From Mycobacterium paraterrae (GTDB lineage Bacteria > Actinomycetota > Actinomycetes > Mycobacteriales > Mycobacteriaceae), in NCBI RefSeq assembly GCF_022430545.2, contig NZ_CP092488.2, positions 4,030,001 to 4,094,000 on the forward strand: 64,000 bases of DNA, in the 5' to 3' direction. The first letter of the stretch is position 1; every line of letters begins with the position of its first letter. A program made the position numbers and the translations under genes. Below the pieces are notes generated by a model that saw only the letters and a list, made by a program, of their open reading frames with translations, was not told the DNA's origin and did not search any database. This document shows, one piece after another, positions 17,700 to 27,191 of the stretch.

Positions 17700-19046
17700 G
17701 TGCGATCACCGGTGAGACTGTCGCAGTGGCGACGCGAAGTACTGTGGACCAACTTCTGGGTGATACCCAGCATGGAGGTGCTGGCCGCCGTTGCGCTGTT
17801 CTGGGGAACGCTCCAGGTCGATCGTGCGGTATATCACCACGCCTTTACCTTGCCGGCCTGGGTCGAAGCGGGCAGTGCCGACACAGCACGTGAGATTCTG
17901 CTGGCGGTCGCTGCGGCGATCATGACGGTGATCGGTATTAATTTCTCGGTCACCATCGTCACGCTGACGCTCGCATCAACCCAATTCGGACCGCGGATGC
18001 TACGCAACTTCATTCGCGATCGCGGTACACAACTGACCCTTGGCACTTTCGTGGCCACGGCCGTCTACTGCGTGCTCGTCTTGTTGGCCATCGGGCCCGG
18101 GGAGCACGGCGAGTTCGTCCCGCACTTCTCGGTGTCGATGGTGTTCCTTTTGGTGCTGGTCGACCTAGCAGTACTCATCTACTTCCTCCACCACATCGCT
18201 ATCGCGATCCAACTGCCGTTTGTCATCGCAAACATCGCCGCGGACCTTTCTCGGTACCTGCGAGTGCGCCGGCCCGACATACCGATGAAGAAACCGGGCG
18301 ACCCGGATGATGCCGAGGAGATCAGCGAGTGGATTGCCAAAATCGAGTCGGCCGGATCGCCAGTGCCCACACCAAAAGGCGGCTACCTCCAGGCAATTCG
18401 CTACGACATGTTGGTCGAGGCGGCGTCGAGCTTCAACGGGGTGATACACGTGCCTTATCGCCCGGGGAATTTCCTGGTCGAAGGCAGCGAGCTAGTCGGC
18501 GTGTGGCCGCCGCACGCCGCCGGCGAGGTCGCCCGCTGTCTGAACCGGGCCCACATCCTCGGGCCGGTCCGCGCCCTCGCCCAGGACCCCGCATTTGCGA
18601 TCGACCAACTGGTCGAGATAGCCATTCGCGCTCTATCGCCGGCGGTTAACGACACTTACACGGCGATGACATGCGTTGACTGGCTCGGCAATACCTTGTG
18701 CCAGCTAGGCCGGGTGTGGACGCCTGCAGCGGCTTACCGTGACCGGACCGGGCAGGTGCGGGTCATCTGCGAGCAGGTCACGTATGAAAACCTCGTGCAG
18801 CGATCCTTCGACAAGATCCGTCAGGCCAGTACTGGCATGCCCGCGTTGTTCATGCGCCAACTCGAGGCGCTGAAAGCGATTATGGACCAGACGGTCGATC
18901 CCGGTCACGCCGGCATCTTGATAAATCAGGCCGAGATGATCCATCGCGCGAGCCTCGAATCGGTGTCAGAGCCGTTTGACCGCGCGGCCGTCGAGCGTCG
19001 ATACAACACCGTGCGCGACAGCTATGCCGCCAAAGCACCGGCATGA
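17700..19046 (+). CDS. DUF2254 integral membrane protein
   Basis: A 448-residue protein. Four hydrophobic helices fall in the first 190 residues (VIPSMEVLAAVALFWG, ILLAVAAAIMTVIGINFSV, TLGTFVATAVYCVLVLLAIG, FLLVLVDLAVLIYFLHHIA), with the strongly conserved FSVTIVTLTLASTQFGPRML block after helix 2. The C-terminal ~250 residues are soluble and include FAIDQLVEIAIRALSPAVND, a hallmark of DUF2254. The GTG start at 17700 stands seven bases after a TAATCT -10-like box (17688-17693), suggesting a leaderless mRNA. This gene is an insertion compared with the M. tuberculosis order echA15-hemE. Function unknown. Confidence 0.85.
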   Translation: MRSPVRLSQWRREVLWTNFWVIPSMEVLAAVALFWGTLQVDRAVYHHAFTLPAWVEAGSADTAREILLAVAAAIMTVIGINFSVTIVTLTLASTQFGPRMLRNFIRDRGTQLTLGTFVATAVYCVLVLLAIGPGEHGEFVPHFSVSMVFLLVLVDLAVLIYFLHHIAIAIQLPFVIANIAADLSRYLRVRRPDIPMKKPGDPDDAEEISEWIAKIESAGSPVPTPKGGYLQAIRYDMLVEAASSFNGVIHVPYRPGNFLVEGSELVGVWPPHAAGEVARCLNRAHILGPVRALAQDPAFAIDQLVEIAIRALSPAVNDTYTAMTCVDWLGNTLCQLGRVWTPAAAYRDRTGQVRVICEQVTYENLVQRSFDKIRQASTGMPALFMRQLEALKAIMDQTVDPGHAGILINQAEMIHRASLESVSEPFDRAAVERRYNTVRDSYAAKAPA

Positions 19047-19156
19047 ACGGGCTGTCTCGCACCGCCTGAATTGACCACGCGATCCCACGGGTCGGCTCTG
19101 CACGTCGGTGGCCCGCCGCACCCGCCCATCGGCCCGTCGTGGCAGCATTGATGCTG

Positions 19157-20206
19157 ATGAGTGACCGTCGCACGCTTCCCGAGTCGCCGTATCTGGCCGC
19201 GGCCACCGGCCGCAAACCCAACCGGGTGCCGGTGTGGTTCATGCGCCAGGCCGGCCGTTCGCTGCCTGAGTACCGCGAGCTGCGCAAGCAGAACACCATG
19301 ATGGAAGCCTGCTTCGACGCCGAGTTGATCGCCGAGATCACGCTGCAGCCGATCCGCCGTCACGCCGTCGATGCCGCAATCCTGTTCTCCGACATCGTCG
19401 TTCCGTTGCGTGGCGCCGGTGTCGACGTCGACATCGTCGCCGATGTCGGCCCCGTCATCGCCGCGCCGGTGCGCGCCGCCGTCGACGTCGAAGCCCTGCG
19501 GCCGCTCGATCCGGCTGAGGTGCAACCCGTTTCGGACGCGGTTTCGCTGCTGGTCCGAGATCTTGGTTCGGTGCCGTTGATCGGCTTCGCCGGTGCACCG
19601 TTCACGCTGGCGTCCTACCTGGTCGAGGGCGGCCCGAGCCGCAACCACGCCAAGACCAAGGCGATGATGTTGTCCGAACCCGACTGCTGGCATGCGCTGA
19701 TGGCCAAGCTGACCGACCTGACCATCGGGTTTCTGCGGGTGCAACTCGACGCCGGGGTCGACGCGATTCAGGTGTTCGACTCGTGGGCCGGCGTGTTGTC
19801 GCTGGCGGATTACCGCCGCTACGTGCTGCCGCACAGCTCGCGGGTGTTCGCCGAGCTTGCCGGGCGACGAGTTCCGATGACGCACTTCGGGGTCGGCACC
19901 GCAGAACTGCTGGGCGCCATGTCGTCGGCCGGTGCGACGGTGGTCGGAGTCGACTGGCGGACATCGCTCATCGATGCGGCGGGGCGGGTCGAAGCCGGTA
20001 AGTCGTTGCAGGGCAACCTGGATCCGGCGGTGCTGCTGGCCGGTTGGCCGACCGTGGAGCGCGCCGCGCGCGCCGTGGTCGACGACGGGCGAAGCGCCGT
20101 CGACGCCGGTGCGGGCGGGCACATCTTCAACCTGGGCCACGGGGTGCTGCCCGAGACCGACCCCGGGATCCTCACCGACCTGGTCGCGTTGATCCACTCC
20201 TTATGA
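19157..20206 (+). CDS. hemE: uroporphyrinogen decarboxylase
   Basis: A 349-residue enzyme that removes four carboxyl groups from uroporphyrinogen III to give coproporphyrinogen III. Signature 1 is RVPVWFMRQAGRSLPEYR near residue 20 (the Arg pair binds propionates), followed by AAILFSDIVVPL with the catalytic Asp, GFAGAPFTLASYL and the late HFGVGTAELL and FNLGHG blocks. The start is uncertain: ATG 19157 gives the family-like SDRR N-terminus, but ATG 19151 and GTG 19139 are in frame. First gene of a coproporphyrin-dependent heme operon; its TGA overlaps the ATG of hemY. Confidence 0.95.
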   Translation: MSDRRTLPESPYLAAATGRKPNRVPVWFMRQAGRSLPEYRELRKQNTMMEACFDAELIAEITLQPIRRHAVDAAILFSDIVVPLRGAGVDVDIVADVGPVIAAPVRAAVDVEALRPLDPAEVQPVSDAVSLLVRDLGSVPLIGFAGAPFTLASYLVEGGPSRNHAKTKAMMLSEPDCWHALMAKLTDLTIGFLRVQLDAGVDAIQVFDSWAGVLSLADYRRYVLPHSSRVFAELAGRRVPMTHFGVGTAELLGAMSSAGATVVGVDWRTSLIDAAGRVEAGKSLQGNLDPAVLLAGWPTVERAARAVVDDGRSAVDAGAGGHIFNLGHGVLPETDPGILTDLVALIHSL

Positions 20207-21588
20207 CGTCCGTAAAGCGCTCGTATTGTGTTGTCGGCGGCGGCATTTCAGGTCTGACCGCCGCCTACCGGCTGCGCCAGACCGCCGGCGACCAAGCCAG
20301 CATCACGCTATTCGAGCCCTCAGATCGTCTGGGCGGCGTGCTGCGCACCGAGCAGGTCGGCGGTGTCGCCGTCGACGTCGGCGCCGAAGCATTCGTGGTT
20401 CGGCGACCCGAGATACCGGAATTGCTCGCGGAATTGAACCTCGCGAACGAACAGCTCGGCACCACCGGCGCACGTCCGCTGATCTACAGCCAACAGCGGC
20501 TGCACCCCCTTCCGACAGGCACGTTGAACGGCATCCCGTCCTCGGCGGAGTCGATGGCCGGACTGGTCAACGACGCCACGTTGGCGCGCATCGCCGCCGA
20601 ACCCGACCTGCCGCTGAACTGGCAACCTGGCGCCGACCCCGCCGTCGCCGACCTGCTCGCCGACCGGTTCGGTGAGCAGGTGCTGGCCCGGTCGGTAGAC
20701 CCTATGCTCAGCGGGGTTTATGCCGGGTCCTCGGCGACTATCGGCCTGCGCTCGGCAGCGCCGACCCTGACCGCCGCCCTGGACGCCGGGGCCACCAGCG
20801 TGACCGACGCGGTGCGGCGGGCGCTGCTCAGCGTCACCGCGGGCCCGATCTTCGGTGCCGTCGGCGGGGGATACGCCGTTCTGGTGGAGGAACTGTTCCG
20901 GCGCGGTCGGTTTCACTGGGTACAGGCCGCGGTCGACACCGTCGGCGCCGACGGGCAGGGCTGGACCCTGCACGATGCGACCGGGCAGGAGTGGCATGCC
21001 GACGCGGTGATCTTCGCCGTGCCCGCGGCTCGACTCGCCAAGCTGGTCGGCACCCTGGCTCCGCGTACCGCCGCCGCGGCGGGGCGAATCGAGAGCGCCT
21101 CGTCGGCGGTGCTGGCGATGGCGGTGCCGCGCGGTGTCGCCTTCCCACAGAACTCCGGTGTGCTGGTGGCCAGCGGGGAACGGTTGCACGCCAAGGCGAT
21201 CACGCTGTCGTCGCGCAAGTGGGGCCGGCGAACGGACGTCGAGCTGCTACGGCTGTCGTTCGGCCGGTTCGGCGACTCCGCGGAAAACAATCCAGCGATC
21301 CGGGCCTCGGACGACGAACTGCTGGCCTGGGCTCTGGAAGACCTTTCCGCTGTTTTCGACCTCACGGTGGAGCCGGTCGACGTCCACGTCCAGCGTTGGC
21401 CGGATGCCATGCCGCAGTACGGTCCGGGGCACCGAGGACTGGTCGCCGAACTGCGGGCCGGGCTGCCCCGGACCTGGCAGGTCGCGGGCAGCTACCTCGA
21501 CGGGATCGGGGTGCCTGCCTGTGTGGGCGCGGCCGGACGAGCTGCGGCTGCCGCCGTCCGATCCGTCGAAACGCCCGTGGCACCATAG
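20203..21588 (+). CDS. hemY: coproporphyrinogen III / protoporphyrinogen oxidase
   Basis: A 461-residue FAD-dependent amine-oxidase-fold enzyme. The N-terminal dinucleotide-binding motif is VVGGGISGLTAAYRL at residues 9-23, followed by the GGVLRTEQ FAD loop (around residue 45). The C-terminus carries the FAD-binding VAGSYLDGIGVPACVGAGR-type segment. In actinobacteria this enzyme oxidises coproporphyrinogen to coproporphyrin III upstream of HemH and HemQ, and the adjacent hemQ supports that pathway. The ATG at 20203 overlaps the hemE stop as ATGA. HemH is not in the window. Confidence 0.94.
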   Translation: MTSVKRSYCVVGGGISGLTAAYRLRQTAGDQASITLFEPSDRLGGVLRTEQVGGVAVDVGAEAFVVRRPEIPELLAELNLANEQLGTTGARPLIYSQQRLHPLPTGTLNGIPSSAESMAGLVNDATLARIAAEPDLPLNWQPGADPAVADLLADRFGEQVLARSVDPMLSGVYAGSSATIGLRSAAPTLTAALDAGATSVTDAVRRALLSVTAGPIFGAVGGGYAVLVEELFRRGRFHWVQAAVDTVGADGQGWTLHDATGQEWHADAVIFAVPAARLAKLVGTLAPRTAAAAGRIESASSAVLAMAVPRGVAFPQNSGVLVASGERLHAKAITLSSRKWGRRTDVELLRLSFGRFGDSAENNPAIRASDDELLAWALEDLSAVFDLTVEPVDVHVQRWPDAMPQYGPGHRGLVAELRAGLPRTWQVAGSYLDGIGVPACVGAAGRAAAAAVRSVETPVAP

Positions 21589-21593
21589 GTCCC

Positions 21594-22289
21594 ATGGCTC
21601 GATTGGACTACGACGCTCTCAACTCGACCGTCCGCTACTTGATGTTCTCGGTGTTCTCGGTGCGCGCCGGTGAATTGGGTGAGCAGCGCGACGCCGTGAT
21701 CGACGAGACGGCGACCTTCCTCAAGCAGCGCGAAGATCAGGGAGTCGTCGTCCGCGGCCTCTACGACGTCGCGGGCTTGCGGGCCGATGCCGACTTCATG
21801 ATCTGGACCCACGCCGAACGCGTCGAGGCGCTTCAAGCTACCTACGAGGACTTTCGCCGCACCACCACGCTGGGCCGGGCGTCGTCGCCGGTATGGAGCA
21901 GCGTCGCGCTGCACCGGCCAGCCGAGTTCAACAAGAGTCACATCCCCGCATTCTTGGCCGGTGAAGAGCCGGGCGCCTACATCTGCGTCTATCCGTTCGT
22001 GCGGTCCTACGAGTGGTACTTGCTTCCCGACGAGGAACGCCGCCGGATGCTTGCCGAACACGGCATGGCTGCCCGCGAGTACAAGGACGTCCGGGCCAAC
22101 ACGGTGCCGGCTTTTGCGCTCGGCGACTACGAGTGGCTGCTGGCGTTCGAGGCGCCGGAACTGCATCGCATCGTGGACCTGATGCGGGAACTGCGGGCCA
22201 CCGACGCGCGGCGCCACACGCGCGAGGAGACGCCGTTTTTCACCGGGCCACGGGTCGGGGTCGAGCAATTGGTGAACTCGCTGCCATGA
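21594..22289 (+). CDS. hemQ: coproheme decarboxylase (HemQ/ChdC)
   Basis: A 231-residue chlorite-dismutase-family protein that decarboxylates Fe-coproporphyrin to heme b, the last step of the coproporphyrin-dependent route. Seen: LMFSVFSVRAGELG in the first beta sheet, the KSHIPAFLAGEEPGAYICVY block with the catalytic Tyr, and LAEHGMAAREY containing the proximal heme His. Real chlorite dismutases carry a distal Arg that is not evident here, as expected for HemQ. The operon with hemE and hemY agrees. Five bases separate it from hemY, and its TGA overlaps the ATG of the next gene. Confidence 0.94.
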   Translation: MARLDYDALNSTVRYLMFSVFSVRAGELGEQRDAVIDETATFLKQREDQGVVVRGLYDVAGLRADADFMIWTHAERVEALQATYEDFRRTTTLGRASSPVWSSVALHRPAEFNKSHIPAFLAGEEPGAYICVYPFVRSYEWYLLPDEERRRMLAEHGMAAREYKDVRANTVPAFALGDYEWLLAFEAPELHRIVDLMRELRATDARRHTREETPFFTGPRVGVEQLVNSLP

Positions 22290-23038
22290 CCGCCCAATTC
22301 GATCCCAACGACCACACCCGCTTCGAAGAGATGTATCGCGACGACCGGCTGGCGCATGGCTTGCCCGCTGCCACCCCCTGGGATATCGGCGGCCCGCAGC
22401 CGGTGGTCCAACAGCTCGTCGCGCTGGGTGCGGTCACCGGCGAGGTGCTCGACCCGGGCACCGGCCCGGGCCACCACGCGATTTACTACGCGTCAAAAGG
22501 CTTGTCCGCCACCGGGATCGACGGCTCGGAAACCGCCCTGAAACGGGCCCGGGAGAACGCGAGCAAGGCGGGTGTGTCGGTGAATTTCGAACTGGCCGAT
22601 GCCACAAAGCTCGACGGTTTGGACGGCCGGTTCGACACCGTCGTGGATTGCGCTTTTTATCACACCTTTTCGACGGAGCCGGACCTGCAACGGTCGTATG
22701 CGCGTGCGCTGCACCGTGCTACCAAACCGGGAGCCCGGTTGTTCATGTTCGAGTTCGGCATCGGCAACGTCAACGGGTTCCACATGCCGCGTGCGCTGTC
22801 CGAGAGCGACTTTCGGGACGTCTTCCCGGATGCCGGATGGGAGTTGACGTACCTAGGCCCGACGACCTACCAGATCAACATGAGCGCGGAAAACTTCGAC
22901 GACATGCTGCGCCGCGCCCCGGAGCGGGCGGAGGAGATGAAGTCGGTGGCCGAGCGGTTCCGCGCCATAGAGCCTTGGCTCACCGACGGTCGCGTGCATG
23001 CGCCCTTCTGGGAAGTTCACGCGACTCGGATCGATTAG
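22286..23038 (+). CDS. class I SAM-dependent methyltransferase (Rv2675c-like)
   Basis: A 250-residue methyltransferase. Motif I is VLDPGTGPGHHAIYYA (around residue 54), a slight variant of the usual D/E-x-G-x-G-x-G with Pro-Gly. The acidic residue of motif II is in ATGIDGSETAL, and the motif III region is NFELADATKLDG. The core ends with a beta hairpin GRVHAPFWEVHATRID. It is the last gene of the heme operon and its ATG overlaps the hemQ stop, so it may act on a tetrapyrrole or a by-product, but no substrate can be read from the sequence. Convergent with the GNAT gene 6 bases away. Confidence 0.85.
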   Translation: MTAQFDPNDHTRFEEMYRDDRLAHGLPAATPWDIGGPQPVVQQLVALGAVTGEVLDPGTGPGHHAIYYASKGLSATGIDGSETALKRARENASKAGVSVNFELADATKLDGLDGRFDTVVDCAFYHTFSTEPDLQRSYARALHRATKPGARLFMFEFGIGNVNGFHMPRALSESDFRDVFPDAGWELTYLGPTTYQINMSAENFDDMLRRAPERAEEMKSVAERFRAIEPWLTDGRVHAPFWEVHATRID

Positions 23039-23044
23039 CGGTAA

Positions 23045-23764
23045 TCAGCCCGAACGCTGCACCGCGGTGATCGTCATGTCGGCGCGCGTGTCGAAGCCGA
23101 GCCGGCGATAGAGGTCGAGGGCGGGGGTGTTGTCGTGCAGCACGTGCAGGAACGCGCGCTGACCCTCGGCGCGAATTCCTGCCTCCACCGCCGTCATCAG
23201 CAACGTGGACAAGCCCTGGCCGCGATGGTCCGGGTGAGTGCACACCGCGCTGATCTCTATCCAGCCGGGCAGGTGCAGGCGCCGCCCGGCCATCGCGACG
23301 AGCTGGCCCCCGCGCCGTATCCCCACGTAGCCGCCCAGCTCGACGGTCGCGGCCTCGAACGGGCCGGGGCGCGTCAGTTCGGCCAGTGCCATCATCTCGG
23401 CCGAATCTCGAATATCAAGCGTAACAATGGATTCCGACGATTCGGGCAATCCGGCGAGTCCGGCGACGGGCGCTATCATCTGCGCCACCGGGAACACTCT
23501 GCTCACCGTCCAGCCCGCGGGCACAGCGATCGCGCGCCGAGACTCCAGCGCAGCCCGACCTTCGGGTCCACACAATTGGGCGAGATCCTGCCAGGCACCG
23601 GCGTCCTCGACGTCGCGGAGAGCGGCGAAAGGCACGACGTCGACCCGGTAACGGTAAGCGCGCGGCGTGCCATGATCGGATGCGACCGCGAACCGGCGAT
23701 GCGGTCCGGTAAGGGCATGCCAGACGGGATCGTCGAGGAGTCGAGGATCGGCGGGATTCGGCAT
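23045..23764 (-). CDS. GNAT-family N-acetyltransferase (FR47-like)
   Basis: A 239-residue protein. The C-terminal 110 residues form the GNAT fold: GGYVGIRRGGQLVAMAGRR, the acetyl-CoA motif HPDHRGQGLSTLL (around residue 180) and the NTPALDLYRRLGF motif B. The N-terminal 120 residues are a less conserved domain with WHALTGPHRRFAVAS at its start. This two-part layout is that of FR47-like acetyltransferases. The acceptor is unknown. It sits between the heme operon and msrB, and is absent from my recollection of the M. tuberculosis order at this point. Confidence 0.82.
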   Translation of the reverse strand: MPNPADPRLLDDPVWHALTGPHRRFAVASDHGTPRAYRYRVDVVPFAALRDVEDAGAWQDLAQLCGPEGRAALESRRAIAVPAGWTVSRVFPVAQMIAPVAGLAGLPESSESIVTLDIRDSAEMMALAELTRPGPFEAATVELGGYVGIRRGGQLVAMAGRRLHLPGWIEISAVCTHPDHRGQGLSTLLMTAVEAGIRAEGQRAFLHVLHDNTPALDLYRRLGFDTRADMTITAVQRSG

Positions 23765-23823
23765 CCGCTACGCGAATTCGCCTCTGAACGGTGGTTTTTC
23801 GCCCGGCGGCACTTCCGTCGCCG

Positions 23824-24240
23824 TCAAGACCCGGAAGGGACCAGGCGCAGCGAAATCGAGTTGATGCAGTACCGCTGATCGGTCGGGGTGGGGTAGCCCT
23901 CGCCCTCGAAAACGTGCCCGAGGTGACTGTGGCAGTTGGCGCACAGTACTTCGACGCGCTTCATGCCCAGCGAGTTGTCGGTCCGCAGGATCACGGCGTC
24001 GGAGTTGGCCGGATCGAAGAAGGACGGCCAGCCACAGTGAGATTCGAATTTCTCGGTGCTGCGGAACAATTCCGCGCCGCATGCCCGGCAGTTGTAGACG
24101 CCCTCGGTCTTGGTGTCGGTGTACTCGCCGACGAACGGTCGCTCGGTACCGGCCCGGCGCAACACCTCGAACTCCTGCGGGTTGAGTTTCTTGCGCCATT
24201 CGTCGTCGCTGAGCTGCACTCGCGGCTGGGCATTCGTCAT
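23824..24240 (-). CDS. msrB: peptide methionine-(R)-S-oxide reductase
   Basis: A 138-residue enzyme that reduces the R-epimer of methionine sulfoxide in oxidised proteins. The two zinc CxxC pairs are CRAC (residues 50-53) and CANC (99-102). The catalytic cysteine lies in QRYCINSISL near the C-terminus, with GWPSFFDP and HLGHVF as substrate-binding blocks. Length is normal. It is downstream of aftC: the ATG at 24240 overlaps the aftC stop by four bases, so both come from the same transcript. Confidence 0.95.
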   Translation of the reverse strand: MTNAQPRVQLSDDEWRKKLNPQEFEVLRRAGTERPFVGEYTDTKTEGVYNCRACGAELFRSTEKFESHCGWPSFFDPANSDAVILRTDNSLGMKRVEVLCANCHSHLGHVFEGEGYPTPTDQRYCINSISLRLVPSGS

Positions 24241-25568
24241 GCCACCAAGTTAGCGCGGGGTTGCTCGCGCGTCATCCATGGCGGATCGATCCCCTCGTCG
24301 AGTCGGTGCTCGGCCTTTGCATCCAGGTAACGGAAGTACAGCACGCAGAATGTCACGATCAGCAGCAGCGACCAGCCGTAGGTGATCTTCAGGTACTCCA
24401 GCGGCCGCCCGACGAACATCCAGTTGAACAGCAGCCAGCGGTCCATTGTCAGGAAGCCGTAGATACCCAGCCACGCCGGCCAGTTGCGGATCACCGAATT
24501 GCGCAACACCACCGTCATCAAGAACGGGAACAGCATCATCGAGTAGTAGCCCTGCGCCAACGCCAGCACCAACCACGACCACAACAGCAGCACACCCGAC
24601 GATGTGGTGAACCAGAACAGCGGGTCACGGGTGCGGTAGTAGCGGTAGAGCAGCCATAGGCTGCCGATGGCCAACAGGGTGAACAGGATTCGCAACAGGT
24701 GGATCAACCAGAACGGCAATCCGAAGTAGACACCGTTACCTTCGATCGAGCTGTTGAAGTAGTCGCGGACGCCCAGCATGTAGGGCACGGTGCGGGTGAT
24801 GAAGTCGCCGGGGTGCACGACCAGCCCCCAGGCCGCGAGGTTGAACGCCACCGGCACCAGGAAGGCCGGCATCAACGCGCGCCACTGCCGGTTCAGCAGG
24901 GGAAGCAGCAGCAGTGGACCCAACGCCGGCTTGACCACGAGAGTCAGCCCTATCGCGATGCCGGCCCACCACTGGCGGCTGGTCCGGCCGTCCAACAGCC
25001 ACTGCAGAAACAGCACCTCGCACAGCAGGATGACACCGTTGATGTTGGTGAAAACCAGTGTATTGGTGACGGATTCGGTGCAGAACATGGCGAGCAGCAG
25101 GGCCGGGGCCGCTACCGAACTCAGGCTGAACTTGAACATTTTCAGCAGCACATAGGCGGCGAGAACGATGGCGGTGCTGTTGATGGCGACGAACAGATAC
25201 CGTGACTCCGCGAACGGCAGGTAGCCGAACGGCGCCATGATCAGCGTGCCGCCGGGCGGATACAAGTAGTGCGGGTCGACGTAGTCGAAGTGCTCGTTGT
25301 AGATGTCCCAGCCGTGACGGAAGTTCAGCACCGCGCGGTAGACGGGCTTGAAGTCGTCGGTGATGTTGCCGTTGGTGGTGACCACGATCGTACGGTGGAT
25401 GACCGCGAGAATGGCCACCGGCCACAGCGCCGACCGCAGCACGGTAGCGGCGCTTGGAGCTGTTGTGCGGGGGGCGAACCAGGCGCGTACACCGCCGCGA
25501 GAGTTGACCGGCGTCACGGCAGCGCTTCCCGTCGTCGCTTGCTCTGCTTCGTCGTCGGCGCGCGTCAC
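24237..25568 (-). CDS. aftC: alpha-(1->3) arabinofuranosyltransferase
   Basis: A 443-residue GT-C glycosyltransferase that introduces the 3,5-branch of arabinan in arabinogalactan and lipoarabinomannan, using decaprenyl-phospho-arabinose on the periplasmic side. About ten hydrophobic helices are visible. The first periplasmic loop has the NITDDFKPVYRAVLNF block with the adjacent aspartates expected for a GT-C catalytic site, and HYLYPPGG follows. The cytoplasmic N-terminus (about 40 residues) is charged and variable. Overlaps msrB downstream; the lipoprotein gene lies upstream on the same strand with a 27-base gap. Confidence 0.93.
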   Translation of the reverse strand: MTRADDEAEQATTGSAAVTPVNSRGGVRAWFAPRTTAPSAATVLRSALWPVAILAVIHRTIVVTTNGNITDDFKPVYRAVLNFRHGWDIYNEHFDYVDPHYLYPPGGTLIMAPFGYLPFAESRYLFVAINSTAIVLAAYVLLKMFKFSLSSVAAPALLLAMFCTESVTNTLVFTNINGVILLCEVLFLQWLLDGRTSRQWWAGIAIGLTLVVKPALGPLLLLPLLNRQWRALMPAFLVPVAFNLAAWGLVVHPGDFITRTVPYMLGVRDYFNSSIEGNGVYFGLPFWLIHLLRILFTLLAIGSLWLLYRYYRTRDPLFWFTTSSGVLLLWSWLVLALAQGYYSMMLFPFLMTVVLRNSVIRNWPAWLGIYGFLTMDRWLLFNWMFVGRPLEYLKITYGWSLLLIVTFCVLYFRYLDAKAEHRLDEGIDPPWMTREQPRANLVA

Positions 25569-25595
25569 GAGCGAGACCTTATCTGGCGCGCGAGA

Positions 25596-27155
25596 TCAGG
25601 CGGGACAGTAGGTGTCGGTGGCCGGCAGGGTGCCGCTGTCGAGGTAACCGATCAGCGGCGGCACGGCACACGAGGAATAGATGCTGGCGCCGTGCCCGAT
25701 GCCCTGCCACATCACCCGCTTGCTGGCGGCGGTGGCGTTGATGATGGTGGCGGCGGTTGCCGAGACGCCCTCGGATCCCACGATCGGATCGTCCTGGACT
25801 CCCATCAGCATCACGTTGACGGCCAGCTTCTTGGGCGGTTGTGGCGGTGTGGAACTCGGCCAGGAAACGCATTTGACGAGGCTGAGCGCGCCGACCGTGC
25901 CGAACTGCGGGTAGAGCTTGCCCCAAGCGACCACCAATTCCCGAATTCGGTCCGGGGTGGGCCGGTTGACCGCGTCGCTGCACGAGTTGACGAACTGCCC
26001 GTCGGTTCCGCGGGTACTTTGCGCGCGGTTGATCAGATTGGCCAGCAGATTGGTGTCGCCGCCGCGGGCGTTGGCCAGCGCGGTGGCCAACTCGTTGGTG
26101 GTGCCGACCCGATCGCCGGAGGGGTAGCCCAGCGCGGTGCTGATCGCGCTGACGATCGAGGCCACCGACGCGCCCGCCGGGCCGTGGCCGGCTCGGGCGT
26201 CGGCGAGTATGCCGCTGACAGCGCCCTTCGGATCGGGCCCCAGCGGGCAGTTCACTGCGGCGCACTGAGCGGCGAACGCATCGAGCGCCGCCTGCTGGCC
26301 TTTGACCCGCTGCTCGGCGGCGGCCTCGGCGCCCACTCCCAAAGCCAAGGGGGAGTCGAGCACCAATCGGGCCACCTTGTCGGGATGGGCGCTGGCGTAC
26401 GACAGCGCCACCTGGGCGCCGTTGCCAATGCCGATCAGTGCCAGCGACGGCACATCCCAGATGCTGCGCAGCCGCTCGATGTCGGTCGCGGCATGAGTGT
26501 TGTCGTAGGCCGAGTCACCGGGTGCGATGGTGTCAGTGCAACTGGTGGTGGCGTTGTGGACGATGTCGGCGAGGTTGGCGACGGGGTCGTTGCCGGCCTC
26601 GAACTGCGCTTGGTCGTGAATCTCTTGGCGATCGTATTGTTCGAGGCAGTCCACCGGACTCGAGTTGCCCATGCCCCGTCGGTCGACGGCCACGATCGGG
26701 TGTTTGTCGAGCACGTCGGCACCAGCACGCGCCAGCCATACCGGCAGTTGCAGCGACGACGGCAGGTCCGAGCCGGTGGTGAACACCAGCGGCCCGGCGT
26801 CGTCCGGTGTCTTGACGGATTTGGCACGAACGACGCCGATACTCAGCGACCCAGCCGCGCCATTGACCGGGTCCAGGTCGGCGTCATAGCTCGCGCAGTC
26901 CAGCTTCACGCCGCCCGGCGCGGGAGCCCCGGCGTCACCGAACTCCCTCGACGTGCAGTCGTGCCACGACAATTCGTTCTTCGGCTTGGCTATCGGCGGC
27001 GGTCCCGTCGGAGCGGTGGACTTGGTGGGCTTGCCCTGCGGCCGGGCGCCCGCGTCGGTAGCGAACCGCGGGTTTGCGGCCAGACCCGGCGCACAGCCGG
27101 CCAGCAACGTCGTCACCACGATCAGCGAAGTGGTGAATGCGGCGCGCCTGCTCAT
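25596..27155 (-). CDS. lipoprotein with alpha/beta hydrolase fold, nucleophile Ser missing (Rv2672-like)
   Basis: A 519-residue exported protein of the mycobacterial TAP/Hip1-like peptidase group. A signal peptide ends in the lipobox LAGC (Cys21), so it is probably membrane-anchored outside the cell, and a Pro/Lys/Thr-rich linker follows. The fold landmarks are VAVDRRGMGNSSPVDC and, at about residue 242, the strand-elbow LIGIGNGAQVALSY. Hydrolases of this family have G-x-S-x-G here; this copy reads G-I-G-N-G with no Ser. The late GVQDDPIVG and GIGHGASIYSSC segments keep the Asp and His regions. ATG 27155 is used; GTG 27164 is three codons longer. It may be a non-catalytic binding protein. Confidence 0.88.
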   Translation of the reverse strand: MSRRAAFTTSLIVVTTLLAGCAPGLAANPRFATDAGARPQGKPTKSTAPTGPPPIAKPKNELSWHDCTSREFGDAGAPAPGGVKLDCASYDADLDPVNGAAGSLSIGVVRAKSVKTPDDAGPLVFTTGSDLPSSLQLPVWLARAGADVLDKHPIVAVDRRGMGNSSPVDCLEQYDRQEIHDQAQFEAGNDPVANLADIVHNATTSCTDTIAPGDSAYDNTHAATDIERLRSIWDVPSLALIGIGNGAQVALSYASAHPDKVARLVLDSPLALGVGAEAAAEQRVKGQQAALDAFAAQCAAVNCPLGPDPKGAVSGILADARAGHGPAGASVASIVSAISTALGYPSGDRVGTTNELATALANARGGDTNLLANLINRAQSTRGTDGQFVNSCSDAVNRPTPDRIRELVVAWGKLYPQFGTVGALSLVKCVSWPSSTPPQPPKKLAVNVMLMGVQDDPIVGSEGVSATAATIINATAASKRVMWQGIGHGASIYSSCAVPPLIGYLDSGTLPATDTYCPA

Positions 27156-27191
27156 GCCGACCACAGTAGCGATCGGCCGACCGATCTGGGC

